Source: 13-2-20CM-68-14 sp046733295
Lineage (GTDB): Bacteria; Actinomycetota; Thermoleophilia; Gaiellales; Gaiellaceae
NCBI GenBank assembly: GCA_046733295.1
Contig: JBKPOY010000030.1
Span: forward strand, 1-21,868
DNA length: 21,868 nucleotides
Reading direction: 5' to 3'
The notes under the pieces: generated by a model
What the model was told of the DNA's origin: nothing
The model's database searches: none
What the model saw: only the letters and a program-made list of their open reading frames with translations
Shown: piece after piece, positions 7,867 through 14,618 of the stretch
Numbering within the stretch: the first letter of the stretch is position 1
How the letters are laid out: every line of letters begins with the position of its first letter
Made by a program: the position numbers and the translations under genes

Positions 7867-8418
7867 GTGTCTCTGATCCCAGCTCTCGTGATCGCGGCCG
7901 TGGCCGTTGCCGGTTCTGGCCCGACCGTCGCCCGAGCACCAGCGGGCGCAGTTTCGCTTCCGCCGACGAGCGCCTGTCCCGCCCAGACGGACCTCCTCGC
8001 CTCGAGCCCGGCGCAGGACCGCGCGATGCGCTGCGTCGTCAACGCGACGCGGCGGAGCGCAGGTTTGCGGTCACTCCGCAGTTCGTGGCGGCTCAACCGG
8101 GCCGCCCTGCTTCGGGCGAACGCGATCCGCCGCTGCGGGGACTTCTCGCACCAGCCGTGCGGCCAGTCCTTCGACGGCGTCTTCGTTCGTGTCGGCTACC
8201 TCCGCCGCAGCGGAACCGTCGGCGAGAACCTCGCTTGGGGCGGTGCCCCCCACGGGACGGCGCGCGACACGATGTTGCAGTGGCTGAGCTCGCTCGGGCA
8301 CCGAAGCAACCTCCTCTGGCGCGGCTGGCGAGACGTCGGCGTCGCCGTGATCAAAGTGTCGAGCCTCTTCGGAGCCGGCCAGGTCTCGATCTGGGTCGTC
8401 CAGTTCGGCCGCCACTGA
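7867..8418 (+). CDS. Secreted CAP-domain (SCP/PR1-like) protein
   Basis: 183 residues from GTG 7867, chosen by the GAAAGGAG site. The N-terminus is a signal peptide (SLIPALVIAAVAVAGSG). The CAP domain covers about 48-183: a helix with LNATR-like text (CVVNATRRSAGLRSL), H95 in DFSHQPCG, the conserved GENLAWGG with E120, and GHRSNLLWRGWRDVGVAV with H145. These match the two-His/Glu cavity of CAP proteins. Cysteines at 37, 56, 90 and 98 could form disulfides. Bacterial CAP proteins are extracellular; their biochemical function is mostly unknown. It converges on a small membrane protein gene 7 bp downstream. Confidence 0.85.
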   Translation: MSLIPALVIAAVAVAGSGPTVARAPAGAVSLPPTSACPAQTDLLASSPAQDRAMRCVVNATRRSAGLRSLRSSWRLNRAALLRANAIRRCGDFSHQPCGQSFDGVFVRVGYLRRSGTVGENLAWGGAPHGTARDTMLQWLSSLGHRSNLLWRGWRDVGVAVIKVSSLFGAGQVSIWVVQFGRH

Positions 8419-8425
8419 GACCCGT

Positions 8426-8716
8426 CTACCTGCCCAGGGCGTAGATCACGACGACGAGCCAGGTGCCGAGGGTCCCGAGTGCCACGAAGACTCCGCCGAG
8501 CGCGGGGCGAGCTTCCTCGGCGCGCCTGTCCGCCCACCACCGTCCAACAAGCCCGATCGGCAGCGCAGCCAGAGCGCAGAGCACGCTCACGGCGATCAGG
8601 ATCGCGGACGTGTCGACGCTGATCCATTCCGCGGTGTAGAGCACATACGCGCACACGCCTGCGATCGCACCGCTGACTGCCGTTGCAAGCGCGACGATCC
8701 CCACCGTCGTCGTCAT
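8426..8716 (-). CDS. Small membrane protein, unknown function
   Basis: 96 residues from ATG 8716 (MTTTVGIVALATAVSG); a TTG four codons upstream is possible. Three hydrophobic segments: about 4-27, 37-58 and 74-93, with a charged cytoplasmic-type loop GRWWADRRAEEARPA between the second and third. I recognise no family motif. It converges on the CAP-domain gene. There is no good Shine-Dalgarno sequence. Confidence 0.6.
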   Translation of the reverse strand: MTTTVGIVALATAVSGAIAGVCAYVLYTAEWISVDTSAILIAVSVLCALAALPIGLVGRWWADRRAEEARPALGGVFVALGTLGTWLVVVIYALGR

Positions 8717-9105
8717 GTCGGAACCCAACTACGGATCAGTAAGTACCTCGCAAAGCTGCGGGAACGGGCTCATGTTCCGATTTTCTGCTCCAGCGAGCAA
8801 AGGCGGCGGTCGTCGGATTGGCAGCACGCACGACGTCCTCTGCCCGAGCGGATCGTGTCTCTAGTTGCGCGTTGGACGAGCGGGAAGGCGGCCGCCCGCG
8901 CCGAAAGACCACGCACGAGCCGGGGCATGCGCGTTCCCACCACCGCGCGCGGGCCGTCAGCCTGCCGCAGGGCATAGGCGGCCAGCCCCGGCTCACGAGA
9001 TCGATCTCCTTGGGCGGCGGCCGTGAACCAAGCACCCCGATAGGAGCTCCGAGGCCTGCTCGAAGTGTCCCTCGAGGGAGCGCACGAGCCATCGGGGAAA
9101 AACGC
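8717..9105. other. Gene-poor stretch, nothing convincing
   Basis: About 390 bp. Open frames on both strands here are Arg/Ser/Ala-rich and lack hydrophobic patterning, signal peptides or motifs. I see no RNA gene or repeat I can support. Confidence 0.5.
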
Positions 9106-9207
9106 TAGGCTCGGCGTCCTGCGGCCAAGGCGAGGGCGTGCCCCTGCCTCTCCCCTGAAGCGCGCCCGTCTGCGTTCGCCCTTCAAGCGCAGCGCCTTGG
9201 CCGTTTT
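9106..9207 (+). ncRNA. Candidate structured small RNA
   Basis: TAGGCT (9106-9111) could be a -10 box with transcription from about 9118. A long stem follows: 9122-9132 (CGGCCAAGGCG) pairs perfectly with 9193-9203, and the directly adjacent 9133-9138 (AGGGCG) pairs with 9177-9182, leaving a 10-nt bulge on the 3' side. TTTT (9204-9207) follows the stem at once, as in an intrinsic terminator. This matches no RNA family that I recognise. A protein gene is not apparent. The structure is seen; transcription is inferred. Confidence 0.3.
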
Positions 9208-9374
9208 AGTAGACGCCGCTTCACGGCCGATCCTGCGCGCCGCACCGACGCTTTTGTTTGCATTTCGATCGAGATCCAGACGCCGGCTGGAGCGGCGCCG
9301 ATATTCCGAATGAAGGCTTAGCACCCACCGCGCACGTTCGCGGACTAAGCCCGGACCTGTTCGAAGCGGCTAAC

Positions 9375-9400
9375 TGAGAAAGGCCCCTGCTCGTCTCAGA
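9375..9400 (-). terminator. Possible terminator of tRNA-Leu
   Basis: Just after the tRNA 3' end on the minus strand, CTGAGA and TCTCAG form a 6-bp stem around a loop containing GGGGCCTTT. The stem is weak and the T-run short. Confidence 0.3.
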
Positions 9401-9484
9401 TGCGGATGAGAGGACTTGAACCTCCACGGGGTTTCCCCCACACGGACCTGAACCGTGCGCGTCTACCAATTCCGCCACATCCGC
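9401..9484 (-). tRNA. tRNA-Leu (anticodon CAG)
   Basis: The minus strand folds as a class II tRNA. Acceptor GCGGATG pairs with CATCCGC, the D-arm region is TGGCGGAATTGGTAGACGC, the anticodon arm is CACGG-TTCAGGT-CCGTG with anticodon CAG (complement at 9448-9450), a long variable arm GGGGGAAACCCCG follows, and the T-arm is GAGG-TTCAAGT-CCTC. The discriminator base is A; CCA is not encoded. A likely -10 box TACACT lies at 9500-9495 on the minus strand. It is divergent from the subtilase gene, with only 36 bp between them. Confidence 0.95.
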
Positions 9485-9520
9485 GCGGCGACACAGTGTA
9501 GCCGCGTACGATTCGCGTCC

Positions 9521-11857
9521 TTGAGGCGGGGTCTGATCCTCTCTGCGGCCATCGTTGCGTTCGCTTGCCTGGGCGGCGCAGACGCGGGCCTGCGCACGAG
9601 CCACGCGAAGATGGTCGAGGTCGTCGTCACGCTCGACCGGGGTGATCAAGCGGGGGTCGAGCGCAGCATCGAAGCCGCTATTCCGGGCTCTCGGGTTCGC
9701 TGGCACTACAGCCACGTTCTGAACGGCCTTGCCGTCGTCCTGCCGGCGGGCGCGGCGAAGCGTCTCGGGTCCGTGCCCGGCGTCGCGGACGTCTTCCAGA
9801 GCTACAGGTACCGCTCGACGCTCAACGAGAGCCCTCGTCTGATCAACGCACCGGCTCTGTGGGGCCCCGGCCTCGCGACCGCGGGCCAGGGCGTGAAGAT
9901 CGGGATCATCGACGACGGCATCGACCAGGCCCACCGGTTCTTCAGCGCGGCAGGCTTCACCGCCCCCGCCGGATTCCCGAAGGGGAACACGAATTTCACG
10001 ACGGCGAAGGTGATCGTGGCGCGTGCGTTCGCGCCGCCGGGGGTGAAATGGAAATACGCCTCCCGGCCGTTCGACCCGCAGAACTCGGAGCACGCAACCC
10101 ACGTCGCCGGCATCGCAGCCGGCGATTACAACGCGACGCAGCTCAGCGGCAAGCCGGTCTCGGGAGTCGCTCCGCGCGCGTACCTGGGCAACTACAAGGT
10201 CCTGACGGTGCCGACTCCCGGTGTGGGCCTCGACGGAAACTCGCCCGAGATCGTCAAAGGGATCGATGCCGCGGTCGCGGACGGCATGGACGTGATCAAC
10301 CTCTCGCTCGGCGAGCCGGAGATCGACGTCAACCGCGACATCGTGGTGAAGGCTCTGAACGGCGCCGCCGCTGCGGGAGTCGTGCCGGTCGTGGCCGCGG
10401 GCAACGACTTCGACGACTACGGCTTCGGCTCGATCTCCTCGCCGGGGAACGCCGCCAGGGCGCTGACCGCGGCTGCGGTCACCAAGGACGACGACATCGC
10501 GAGCTTCTCGTCCGGCGGCCCGAGCGGCATCGACCTCGGCTTCAAGCCGGACGTCAGTGCGCCCGGCGTCAACATCTACTCGTCCGTGCCATCGGGCTGG
10601 GATTTCTTCAGCGGCACGAGCATGGCTGCCCCGCACGTCGCGGGCGGCGCTGCGCTTCTGCTCCAGCGGCACCTCAGTTGGTCTCCGGCGCAGATCAAGT
10701 CGGCACTCGTTCTCACCGGCCGTCCCGTCTGGACAGACGTCACCCATCGCCAGGAAGTCCCCGCCACGCGCGAGGGAGGCGGCCTGATCGACCTCGCCGC
10801 CGCCACCACGCCGCTCGTCTTCGCTGCCCCGACCTCCGTCTCGTTCGGCTTCCTGAGGAGGAGCACGTCGCTGATCAGGAACGTCGAGCTGAGCGACGCC
10901 GGTGGGGGCGCAGGTCCCTGGACCGTCAGCGTCCAGGTGCAGCACGGCGTCCCGGGCGTCGGAGTCTCCGCGAGCACGGTCGCGACCGTCCCCGGTACGC
11001 TGGCCGTTCGAGCGACCAGGACGGGCTCCGCGGAGGGCGACGTCACGGGGTTCATCGTGCTCACCCGCGGCACCGCGACGCGGCGCATTCCGTTCTGGGG
11101 ACGTGCCACGACGCCGCGACTCGGACAGGACAAGCACGGCCGGCTGAGCCGCACGGGCACCTATCGAGGGAATACGAAGGGCCGCGCGGCACGCGCCTCC
11201 TGCTACCGCTATCCGACGAATCCCGCGCCGTTCGGGATTGCCCGGTGCCTGCGCGGGCCGGAGCAGGTGTTCCGCTTCCGGCTGCGGCGGCCGGCGGCCA
11301 ACTTCGGGGTCGCGATCCTCTCGCGTGCGCGCGGCGTGCGCGTCCAGGCGCGCGTCGTGCGCGCAGGCGACGAGAATCGGCTCACCGGCTACGCGGGCCT
11401 GCCGCTCAATCTCAACCCTTACCTCCCGACGCTCGGCCGGATCAGCCCGGCCGCAGGCGCCGTCAGGCCAGATCCCGGCCTCTACGACATCGTCTTCGAC
11501 ACGCCGAGCCGTCGCGCCGCCGGGAAGTTCGGCTTCAGGTTCTGGGTGGGCGACACGAGGCCGCCGACGATCCGGATCATCGCGCGCCGGGTGCCGCGGA
11601 GCGGTCGCTTGATCGTCCTCCTGATCGACCGCGGCTCGGGTGTGGATCCAGCCTCGTTGCACGCGACCATCGACGGACAGGCGGTTGCCGCGCGATACCG
11701 AAGTGGACGGGCATCGATCTCGGTCGCCGCGCTCCGCAGCGGCTCCCACACGCTCGTCTTCAGAGCCTCCGACTACCAGGAGGCGAAGAACATGGAAAAC
11801 ACCGGGCCGATCCTGCCGAACACGCGCACGCTCCGTGCTCGGTTCACCGTTCGCTAG
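9521..11857 (+). CDS. Secreted subtilisin-like serine protease (peptidase S8) with I9-type propeptide
   Basis: 778 residues from TTG 9521. That start gives a clean signal peptide (LRRGLILSAAIVAFACLGGADA) and follows TACGAT (9507-9512) by 8 nt. The open frame continues upstream only through the antisense of tRNA-Leu, so earlier starts are rejected. Residues about 31-105 resemble an I9 inhibitor propeptide (VEVVVTLDRGD...GLAVVLPAGAAKRLGSVPGV). The S8 domain follows, with catalytic Asp (IIDDGID, D131), His (EHATHVAG, H191), oxyanion Asn (VAAGND, N295) and Ser (GTSMAAPHVAGG, S367). The C-terminal half (about 410-778) looks like beta-sandwich modules and ends without an anchor. It should act outside the cell. 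Substrate unknown. Its stop codon overlaps that of the convergent next gene. Confidence 0.93.
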   Translation: MRRGLILSAAIVAFACLGGADAGLRTSHAKMVEVVVTLDRGDQAGVERSIEAAIPGSRVRWHYSHVLNGLAVVLPAGAAKRLGSVPGVADVFQSYRYRSTLNESPRLINAPALWGPGLATAGQGVKIGIIDDGIDQAHRFFSAAGFTAPAGFPKGNTNFTTAKVIVARAFAPPGVKWKYASRPFDPQNSEHATHVAGIAAGDYNATQLSGKPVSGVAPRAYLGNYKVLTVPTPGVGLDGNSPEIVKGIDAAVADGMDVINLSLGEPEIDVNRDIVVKALNGAAAAGVVPVVAAGNDFDDYGFGSISSPGNAARALTAAAVTKDDDIASFSSGGPSGIDLGFKPDVSAPGVNIYSSVPSGWDFFSGTSMAAPHVAGGAALLLQRHLSWSPAQIKSALVLTGRPVWTDVTHRQEVPATREGGGLIDLAAATTPLVFAAPTSVSFGFLRRSTSLIRNVELSDAGGGAGPWTVSVQVQHGVPGVGVSASTVATVPGTLAVRATRTGSAEGDVTGFIVLTRGTATRRIPFWGRATTPRLGQDKHGRLSRTGTYRGNTKGRAARASCYRYPTNPAPFGIARCLRGPEQVFRFRLRRPAANFGVAILSRARGVRVQARVVRAGDENRLTGYAGLPLNLNPYLPTLGRISPAAGAVRPDPGLYDIVFDTPSRRAAGKFGFRFWVGDTRPPTIRIIARRVPRSGRLIVLLIDRGSGVDPASLHATIDGQAVAARYRSGRASISVAALRSGSHTLVFRASDYQEAKNMENTGPILPNTRTLRARFTVR

Positions 11858-12096
11858 GTCCGGTCGCGCTCGTCGATCGTCGGGAGCTGGGAGAGGTCGC
11901 GCTCGACGCTGGCCGCGAACTCGTCGCTCTCGTCGATCTCGCGGTCTGTCCGCAGCAGGCGGAACTGAGCCTTCCGGCGCTCGCGCGTGCGGCGCCGCCT
12001 CGCCTCGAGGCCGACGGTTTGAGCGAGACGCGGCCACTCGGCGCCGATGACGGCGAGGACCGCGCCGACGAGCAGCGCGATCGAGAGCCAGCTCAC
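11854..12096 (-). CDS. Small single-pass membrane protein with charged tail
   Basis: 80 residues from GTG 12096. An in-frame ATG at 12105 adds three residues, but it lies inside TAGAAT (12109-12104), which precedes the GTG by 7 nt, so the GTG is preferred. One N-terminal transmembrane helix (LSIALLVGAVLAVIG) is followed by a strongly charged segment rich in Arg (EARRRRTRERRKAQFRLL) and then an acidic tail. No known domain recognised. The stop overlaps the subtilase stop by 3-4 nt on the opposite strand through a shared CTAG. Confidence 0.6.
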   Translation of the reverse strand: MSWLSIALLVGAVLAVIGAEWPRLAQTVGLEARRRRTRERRKAQFRLLRTDREIDESDEFAASVERDLSQLPTIDERDRT

Positions 12097-12171
12097 GCGA
12101 ACCATTCTAGCGACGCCAACTAGCCATCTTCGAGGGCTAAAGAAGCGGGAGAACGGGCCGATAACGCCCTC

Positions 12172-12336
12172 ATGAAGGATCCGGCGCTGGCGATCCCGTA
12201 CCTCGTCCTCTGGGCGGCGATGATGCGCGCGTTGCTCGTCCGGGCGCAGATCCTCCCCGCGACATGCGCACGCTGCGGCCGCCGCTACGAGCGCCGCGAC
12301 CTCGGCGAGCCCGTCTGCTCCTGCGAACCCTCTTAG
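12172..12336 (+). CDS. Small zinc-ribbon-like protein
   Basis: 54 residues from ATG 12172. After a hydrophobic N-terminal part (IPYLVLWAAMMRALLV) the sequence has CARCGRRYERRDLGEPVCSC, that is CxxC followed 13 residues later by CxC, a plausible zinc-binding knuckle pair. Codon use is like that of neighbouring genes. There is no clear ribosome site. It ends 2 bp before the stop of the convergent coiled-coil gene. Function unknown; similar short ribbon proteins may bind nucleic acid or protein. Confidence 0.5.
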   Translation: MKDPALAIPYLVLWAAMMRALLVRAQILPATCARCGRRYERRDLGEPVCSCEPS

Positions 12337-12338
12337 TG

Positions 12339-12809
12339 CTACCAGCCGACCTGCGTCGGCTCTGAGTCACCGTCGGCAACGGTCCGCGACGGCCAGGCAG
12401 CCTCGGCGGCCGCGTGACGGAGGTTCTGCATGACGTCGCTCAGGTCCGTCTCCAGCTGCACGCGCTTCCGCTCCTTGCTCGCAACTTCCCGCTTGAGCCG
12501 CTCGATCATGTCGTTCGCTTCGTCGAGCCGTGTCTGCAGCTCGTGCTCGCGCACCCGCGCGGTCTCGGTCGTCGTCTCGAACTCCGCCGCGAGACGGCCG
12601 AGGTCGCGTTCGGCGACCTTCGCGCGCTCGCGTGCCTGGGTGACGGCAGCGGCCAGATCGATGCTCTCCTGCTCGAAGTTCTGCCGACGGGTCAGTTCGC
12701 GGGCAAGCTCCTCCTGAGCTCGGACGAGCGCCTTCGTCAACGAATCGACTTCGGTCGCGAGCGTCATCAGCTCACCGGGAAGGTTTCGGTTGGAGGCGTT
12801 GATTCCCAT
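12339..12809 (-). CDS. Coiled-coil protein, unknown function
   Basis: 156 residues from ATG 12809. Residues about 14-135 are one almost continuous coiled coil with heptads of Leu/Ala/Val and dense Glu/Arg/Lys, without Pro or Gly (ATEVDSLTKALVRAQEELAR to KRVQLETDLSDVMQNLRH). The C-terminal 20 residues are disordered-looking (WPSRTVADGDSEPTQVGW). No signal peptide or membrane segment is seen, so it is probably cytoplasmic. It lies 74 bp downstream of the DnaQ-UvrC fusion gene on the same strand and could be cotranscribed with the SOS genes. No Shine-Dalgarno sequence is evident, so the start is moderately sure. Confidence 0.7.
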   Translation of the reverse strand: MGINASNRNLPGELMTLATEVDSLTKALVRAQEELARELTRRQNFEQESIDLAAAVTQARERAKVAERDLGRLAAEFETTTETARVREHELQTRLDEANDMIERLKREVASKERKRVQLETDLSDVMQNLRHAAAEAAWPSRTVADGDSEPTQVGW

Positions 12810-12883
12810 TGAGCGGGACTCTTTTGACGGACGAGCCCGGTGTCCTTCGCCGTCTGACGAGAAATGGCGGACCGCGGCGAGGG

Positions 12884-14596
12884 TTACCCCCGCTGATCCG
12901 AGCGATCGAGCCTTTCCCCGGCTTGAGCCACGATGTGTTCAGCGTCGAGCGGGAGCACGGCAAGCTCCGGAGGCGGCCGACGGACGAAGCCGTCGAGGAG
13001 CAGGAGGTCTTCGGCCTGCTCGGCTGTCAGCGGCTCGCCGCGGCGCGGCTCGGCCCCGCGGCACAGCGCAAGCCCTGTCTCGACCTCGAACCTCGCGCCG
13101 GCTCCGGGCGGGAGGGTGCGCACGGTTCGCAGCTCGCCGCCGCACACGAAGAAGGCCTTCCGCCACCCGGGCTCGGTCGCGGGAGCGAGCAGGCACACCG
13201 CCAGGTCCCGCAAGCGCTCGAGTCGGCCCAGGCGCCCGATCACGCGCTCGAGCGCCTCGATGCGGTCGCGAAGCCGCGCCGCCTCCTCGTAGCGGAGGCT
13301 CTCGGCCAGGTCGGCGAGCCGCTCGCGTAGCCGCGGCAGGGGCCCGCCTTCGAGGAGGGCGTCGAGCTCCTCCTCGGTGCCCAGGGAGAGCGCGCGCGCC
13401 GCGAGCGAGGCCTGTCGCCGGCTCGGGATCGGCCCGAGCGAGGTCGCGGACTTCGACACCACGAACTCCTCGCCGCGGCGCCTCAGGTAGACGCCGTGCT
13501 CCGTCCGGCGGCTGCGGGAGTTGGCCGGCGGCTGGAGAGTGCGGATCAAGCGGACCTCCTCGAGCGCGGCCTCGAGCTCGGAGCCGAGCACACGCCACTC
13601 GACGCGTTCGAGCGCGAGCAGCGCCGCCTCGACGGACGGCCGCTGCCGCTCGCTGCGGAAGTACGAGCGCAGGCGAGCGCACAGGTCGCGGGCTCGGCCG
13701 ACGTAGAGCACCTGTCCGTGGCGGTCGTGAAAGAGGTAGACACCGGGCTGGGTCGGCGCGCCGCGGACGAGGGCCCGCTTGCCGTAGACGCGCCGCTTGC
13801 GCGGAGCGGCGAGCTGTCGCAGGTCGGAGAGCCGCCTCGCTCCGGCCTCCTGCGCGAGCCCGATCAGCCGCACGAGCACCTCCGCCGTCGCCTCGGCGTC
13901 GGGCAGCGCCCGGTGACACGGTCTGGTCGAGACGCCGAAGAAGTCCGCCAGCGAGGCGAGACCGACGCGGCGCCGGCGGCCCTCGAGCAGGCGGCGGGCG
14001 AGCGCCGCGGTGCAGAGAGGCGGCTCAAACAGGCGGCGCCCATGCAGCTGCAGCTGGCGCTCGAGGAAGCTCTGGTCGAAGCGGGCGTTGTGCGCCACGA
14101 GCATCGAGTCGCCGGCGAAGGCGAGGAAGCGGCGCAGCACGCTCGAGACAGGCGGTGCCTGCCGGAGCTCCTGCTCTCGCAGGCCGGTCAGGCGGGCGAC
14201 GGGGTCCGGGAGGGCGACTCCCGGGTTGACGAGCGACTGGAAGGTGTCGACCAGCTCGAGCGCTTGCACGCGCACCGCGCCGAATTCGCAGATCCGGCTC
14301 TGGGCCGCCGAGAGGCCGGTCGTCTCCAGGTCGAAGACGACGAATTCGGTTTCGTCGAGAAGCGGGTCCTCCCGCCCGCCGGTCAGGGAGACGGTCGTCC
14401 CGGCGCAGACCACCCGGCTGTCGCCGGCGGTCACGTCGGCGATCAGCGAGCAGGCGAGGCCGTGCGAGATCGACGAGGTGGCGAAGAGCGAGCGCGCCGC
14501 CTCGACGGCCGTCAGCGGGCCGCGCTCCTCGAGCGTGTCTACGAGCCGGTCGAGTGCGTCGAGCGCCAGCTGCACCCATACGATGAAAGCGAACAT
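12884..14596 (-). CDS. DEDDh (DnaQ-type) exonuclease fused to a UvrC/Cho N-terminal GIY-YIG nuclease
   Basis: 570 residues from ATG 14596; GTG at 14575 (codon 8) is an alternative. An N-terminal part (1-80) looks like a winged helix (LEERGPLTAVEAARSLFATSS). The DEDDh 3'-5' exonuclease spans about 83-250: D89 and E91 in FDLETTG, D174 in HNARFD, H228 and D233 in HRALPDAEAT. The GIY-YIG domain spans about 282-355 (GVYLFHD, LYVGRARDLCARLRSYF), and a UVR-like helical segment lies at about 425-460 (LAESLRYEEAARLRDRIEAL). The UvrC RNase H half and HhH are absent, so it could make only Cho-like single incisions. The architecture is known in Actinobacteria (M. tuberculosis Rv2191 type). A perfect LexA-type box overlaps its start and dinB lies directly upstream. 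Confidence 0.9.
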   Translation of the reverse strand: MFAFIVWVQLALDALDRLVDTLEERGPLTAVEAARSLFATSSISHGLACSLIADVTAGDSRVVCAGTTVSLTGGREDPLLDETEFVVFDLETTGLSAAQSRICEFGAVRVQALELVDTFQSLVNPGVALPDPVARLTGLREQELRQAPPVSSVLRRFLAFAGDSMLVAHNARFDQSFLERQLQLHGRRLFEPPLCTAALARRLLEGRRRRVGLASLADFFGVSTRPCHRALPDAEATAEVLVRLIGLAQEAGARRLSDLRQLAAPRKRRVYGKRALVRGAPTQPGVYLFHDRHGQVLYVGRARDLCARLRSYFRSERQRPSVEAALLALERVEWRVLGSELEAALEEVRLIRTLQPPANSRSRRTEHGVYLRRRGEEFVVSKSATSLGPIPSRRQASLAARALSLGTEEELDALLEGGPLPRLRERLADLAESLRYEEAARLRDRIEALERVIGRLGRLERLRDLAVCLLAPATEPGWRKAFFVCGGELRTVRTLPPGAGARFEVETGLALCRGAEPRRGEPLTAEQAEDLLLLDGFVRRPPPELAVLPLDAEHIVAQAGERLDRSDQRG

Positions 14597-14607
14597 ATGT
14601 TCGCTTT
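14586..14607. promoter_or_regulatory. LexA (SOS) box before the DnaQ-UvrC fusion gene
   Basis: A perfect 22-bp palindrome centred between 14596 and 14597, with core CGAACATATGTTCG, matching the Gram-positive/actinobacterial LexA consensus GAAC-N4-GTTC. The predicted ATG starts at the dyad axis. It lies in the gap between the dinB stop (14619) and the fusion gene. Confidence 0.85.
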
Positions 14608-14618
14608 TCAAGTCCCAG

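Noticed and set aside
8770..9324. A 184-residue minus-strand frame in the gap before tRNA-Leu
   Set aside because: Composition is Arg/Ser/Ala-rich and non-globular, without ribosome site or motif. It also crosses the strongly folded segment at 9122-9203.
9375..9484. tRNA-Leu as an integration site
   Set aside because: The tRNA is complete, no duplicate of its 3' end is found in the window and no integrase lies beside it.
9221..12037. A 938-residue open frame on the minus strand opposite the subtilase gene
   Set aside because: It is rich in Arg/Asp/Ala, runs through the antisense of tRNA-Leu and the whole subtilase, and shows no domain. Such frames are expected opposite GC-rich genes.
12790..14229. 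A 479-residue plus-strand frame opposite the DnaQ-UvrC fusion
   Set aside because: Extremely Arg/Ala/Pro-rich composition without hydrophobic core; a shadow of the real gene.
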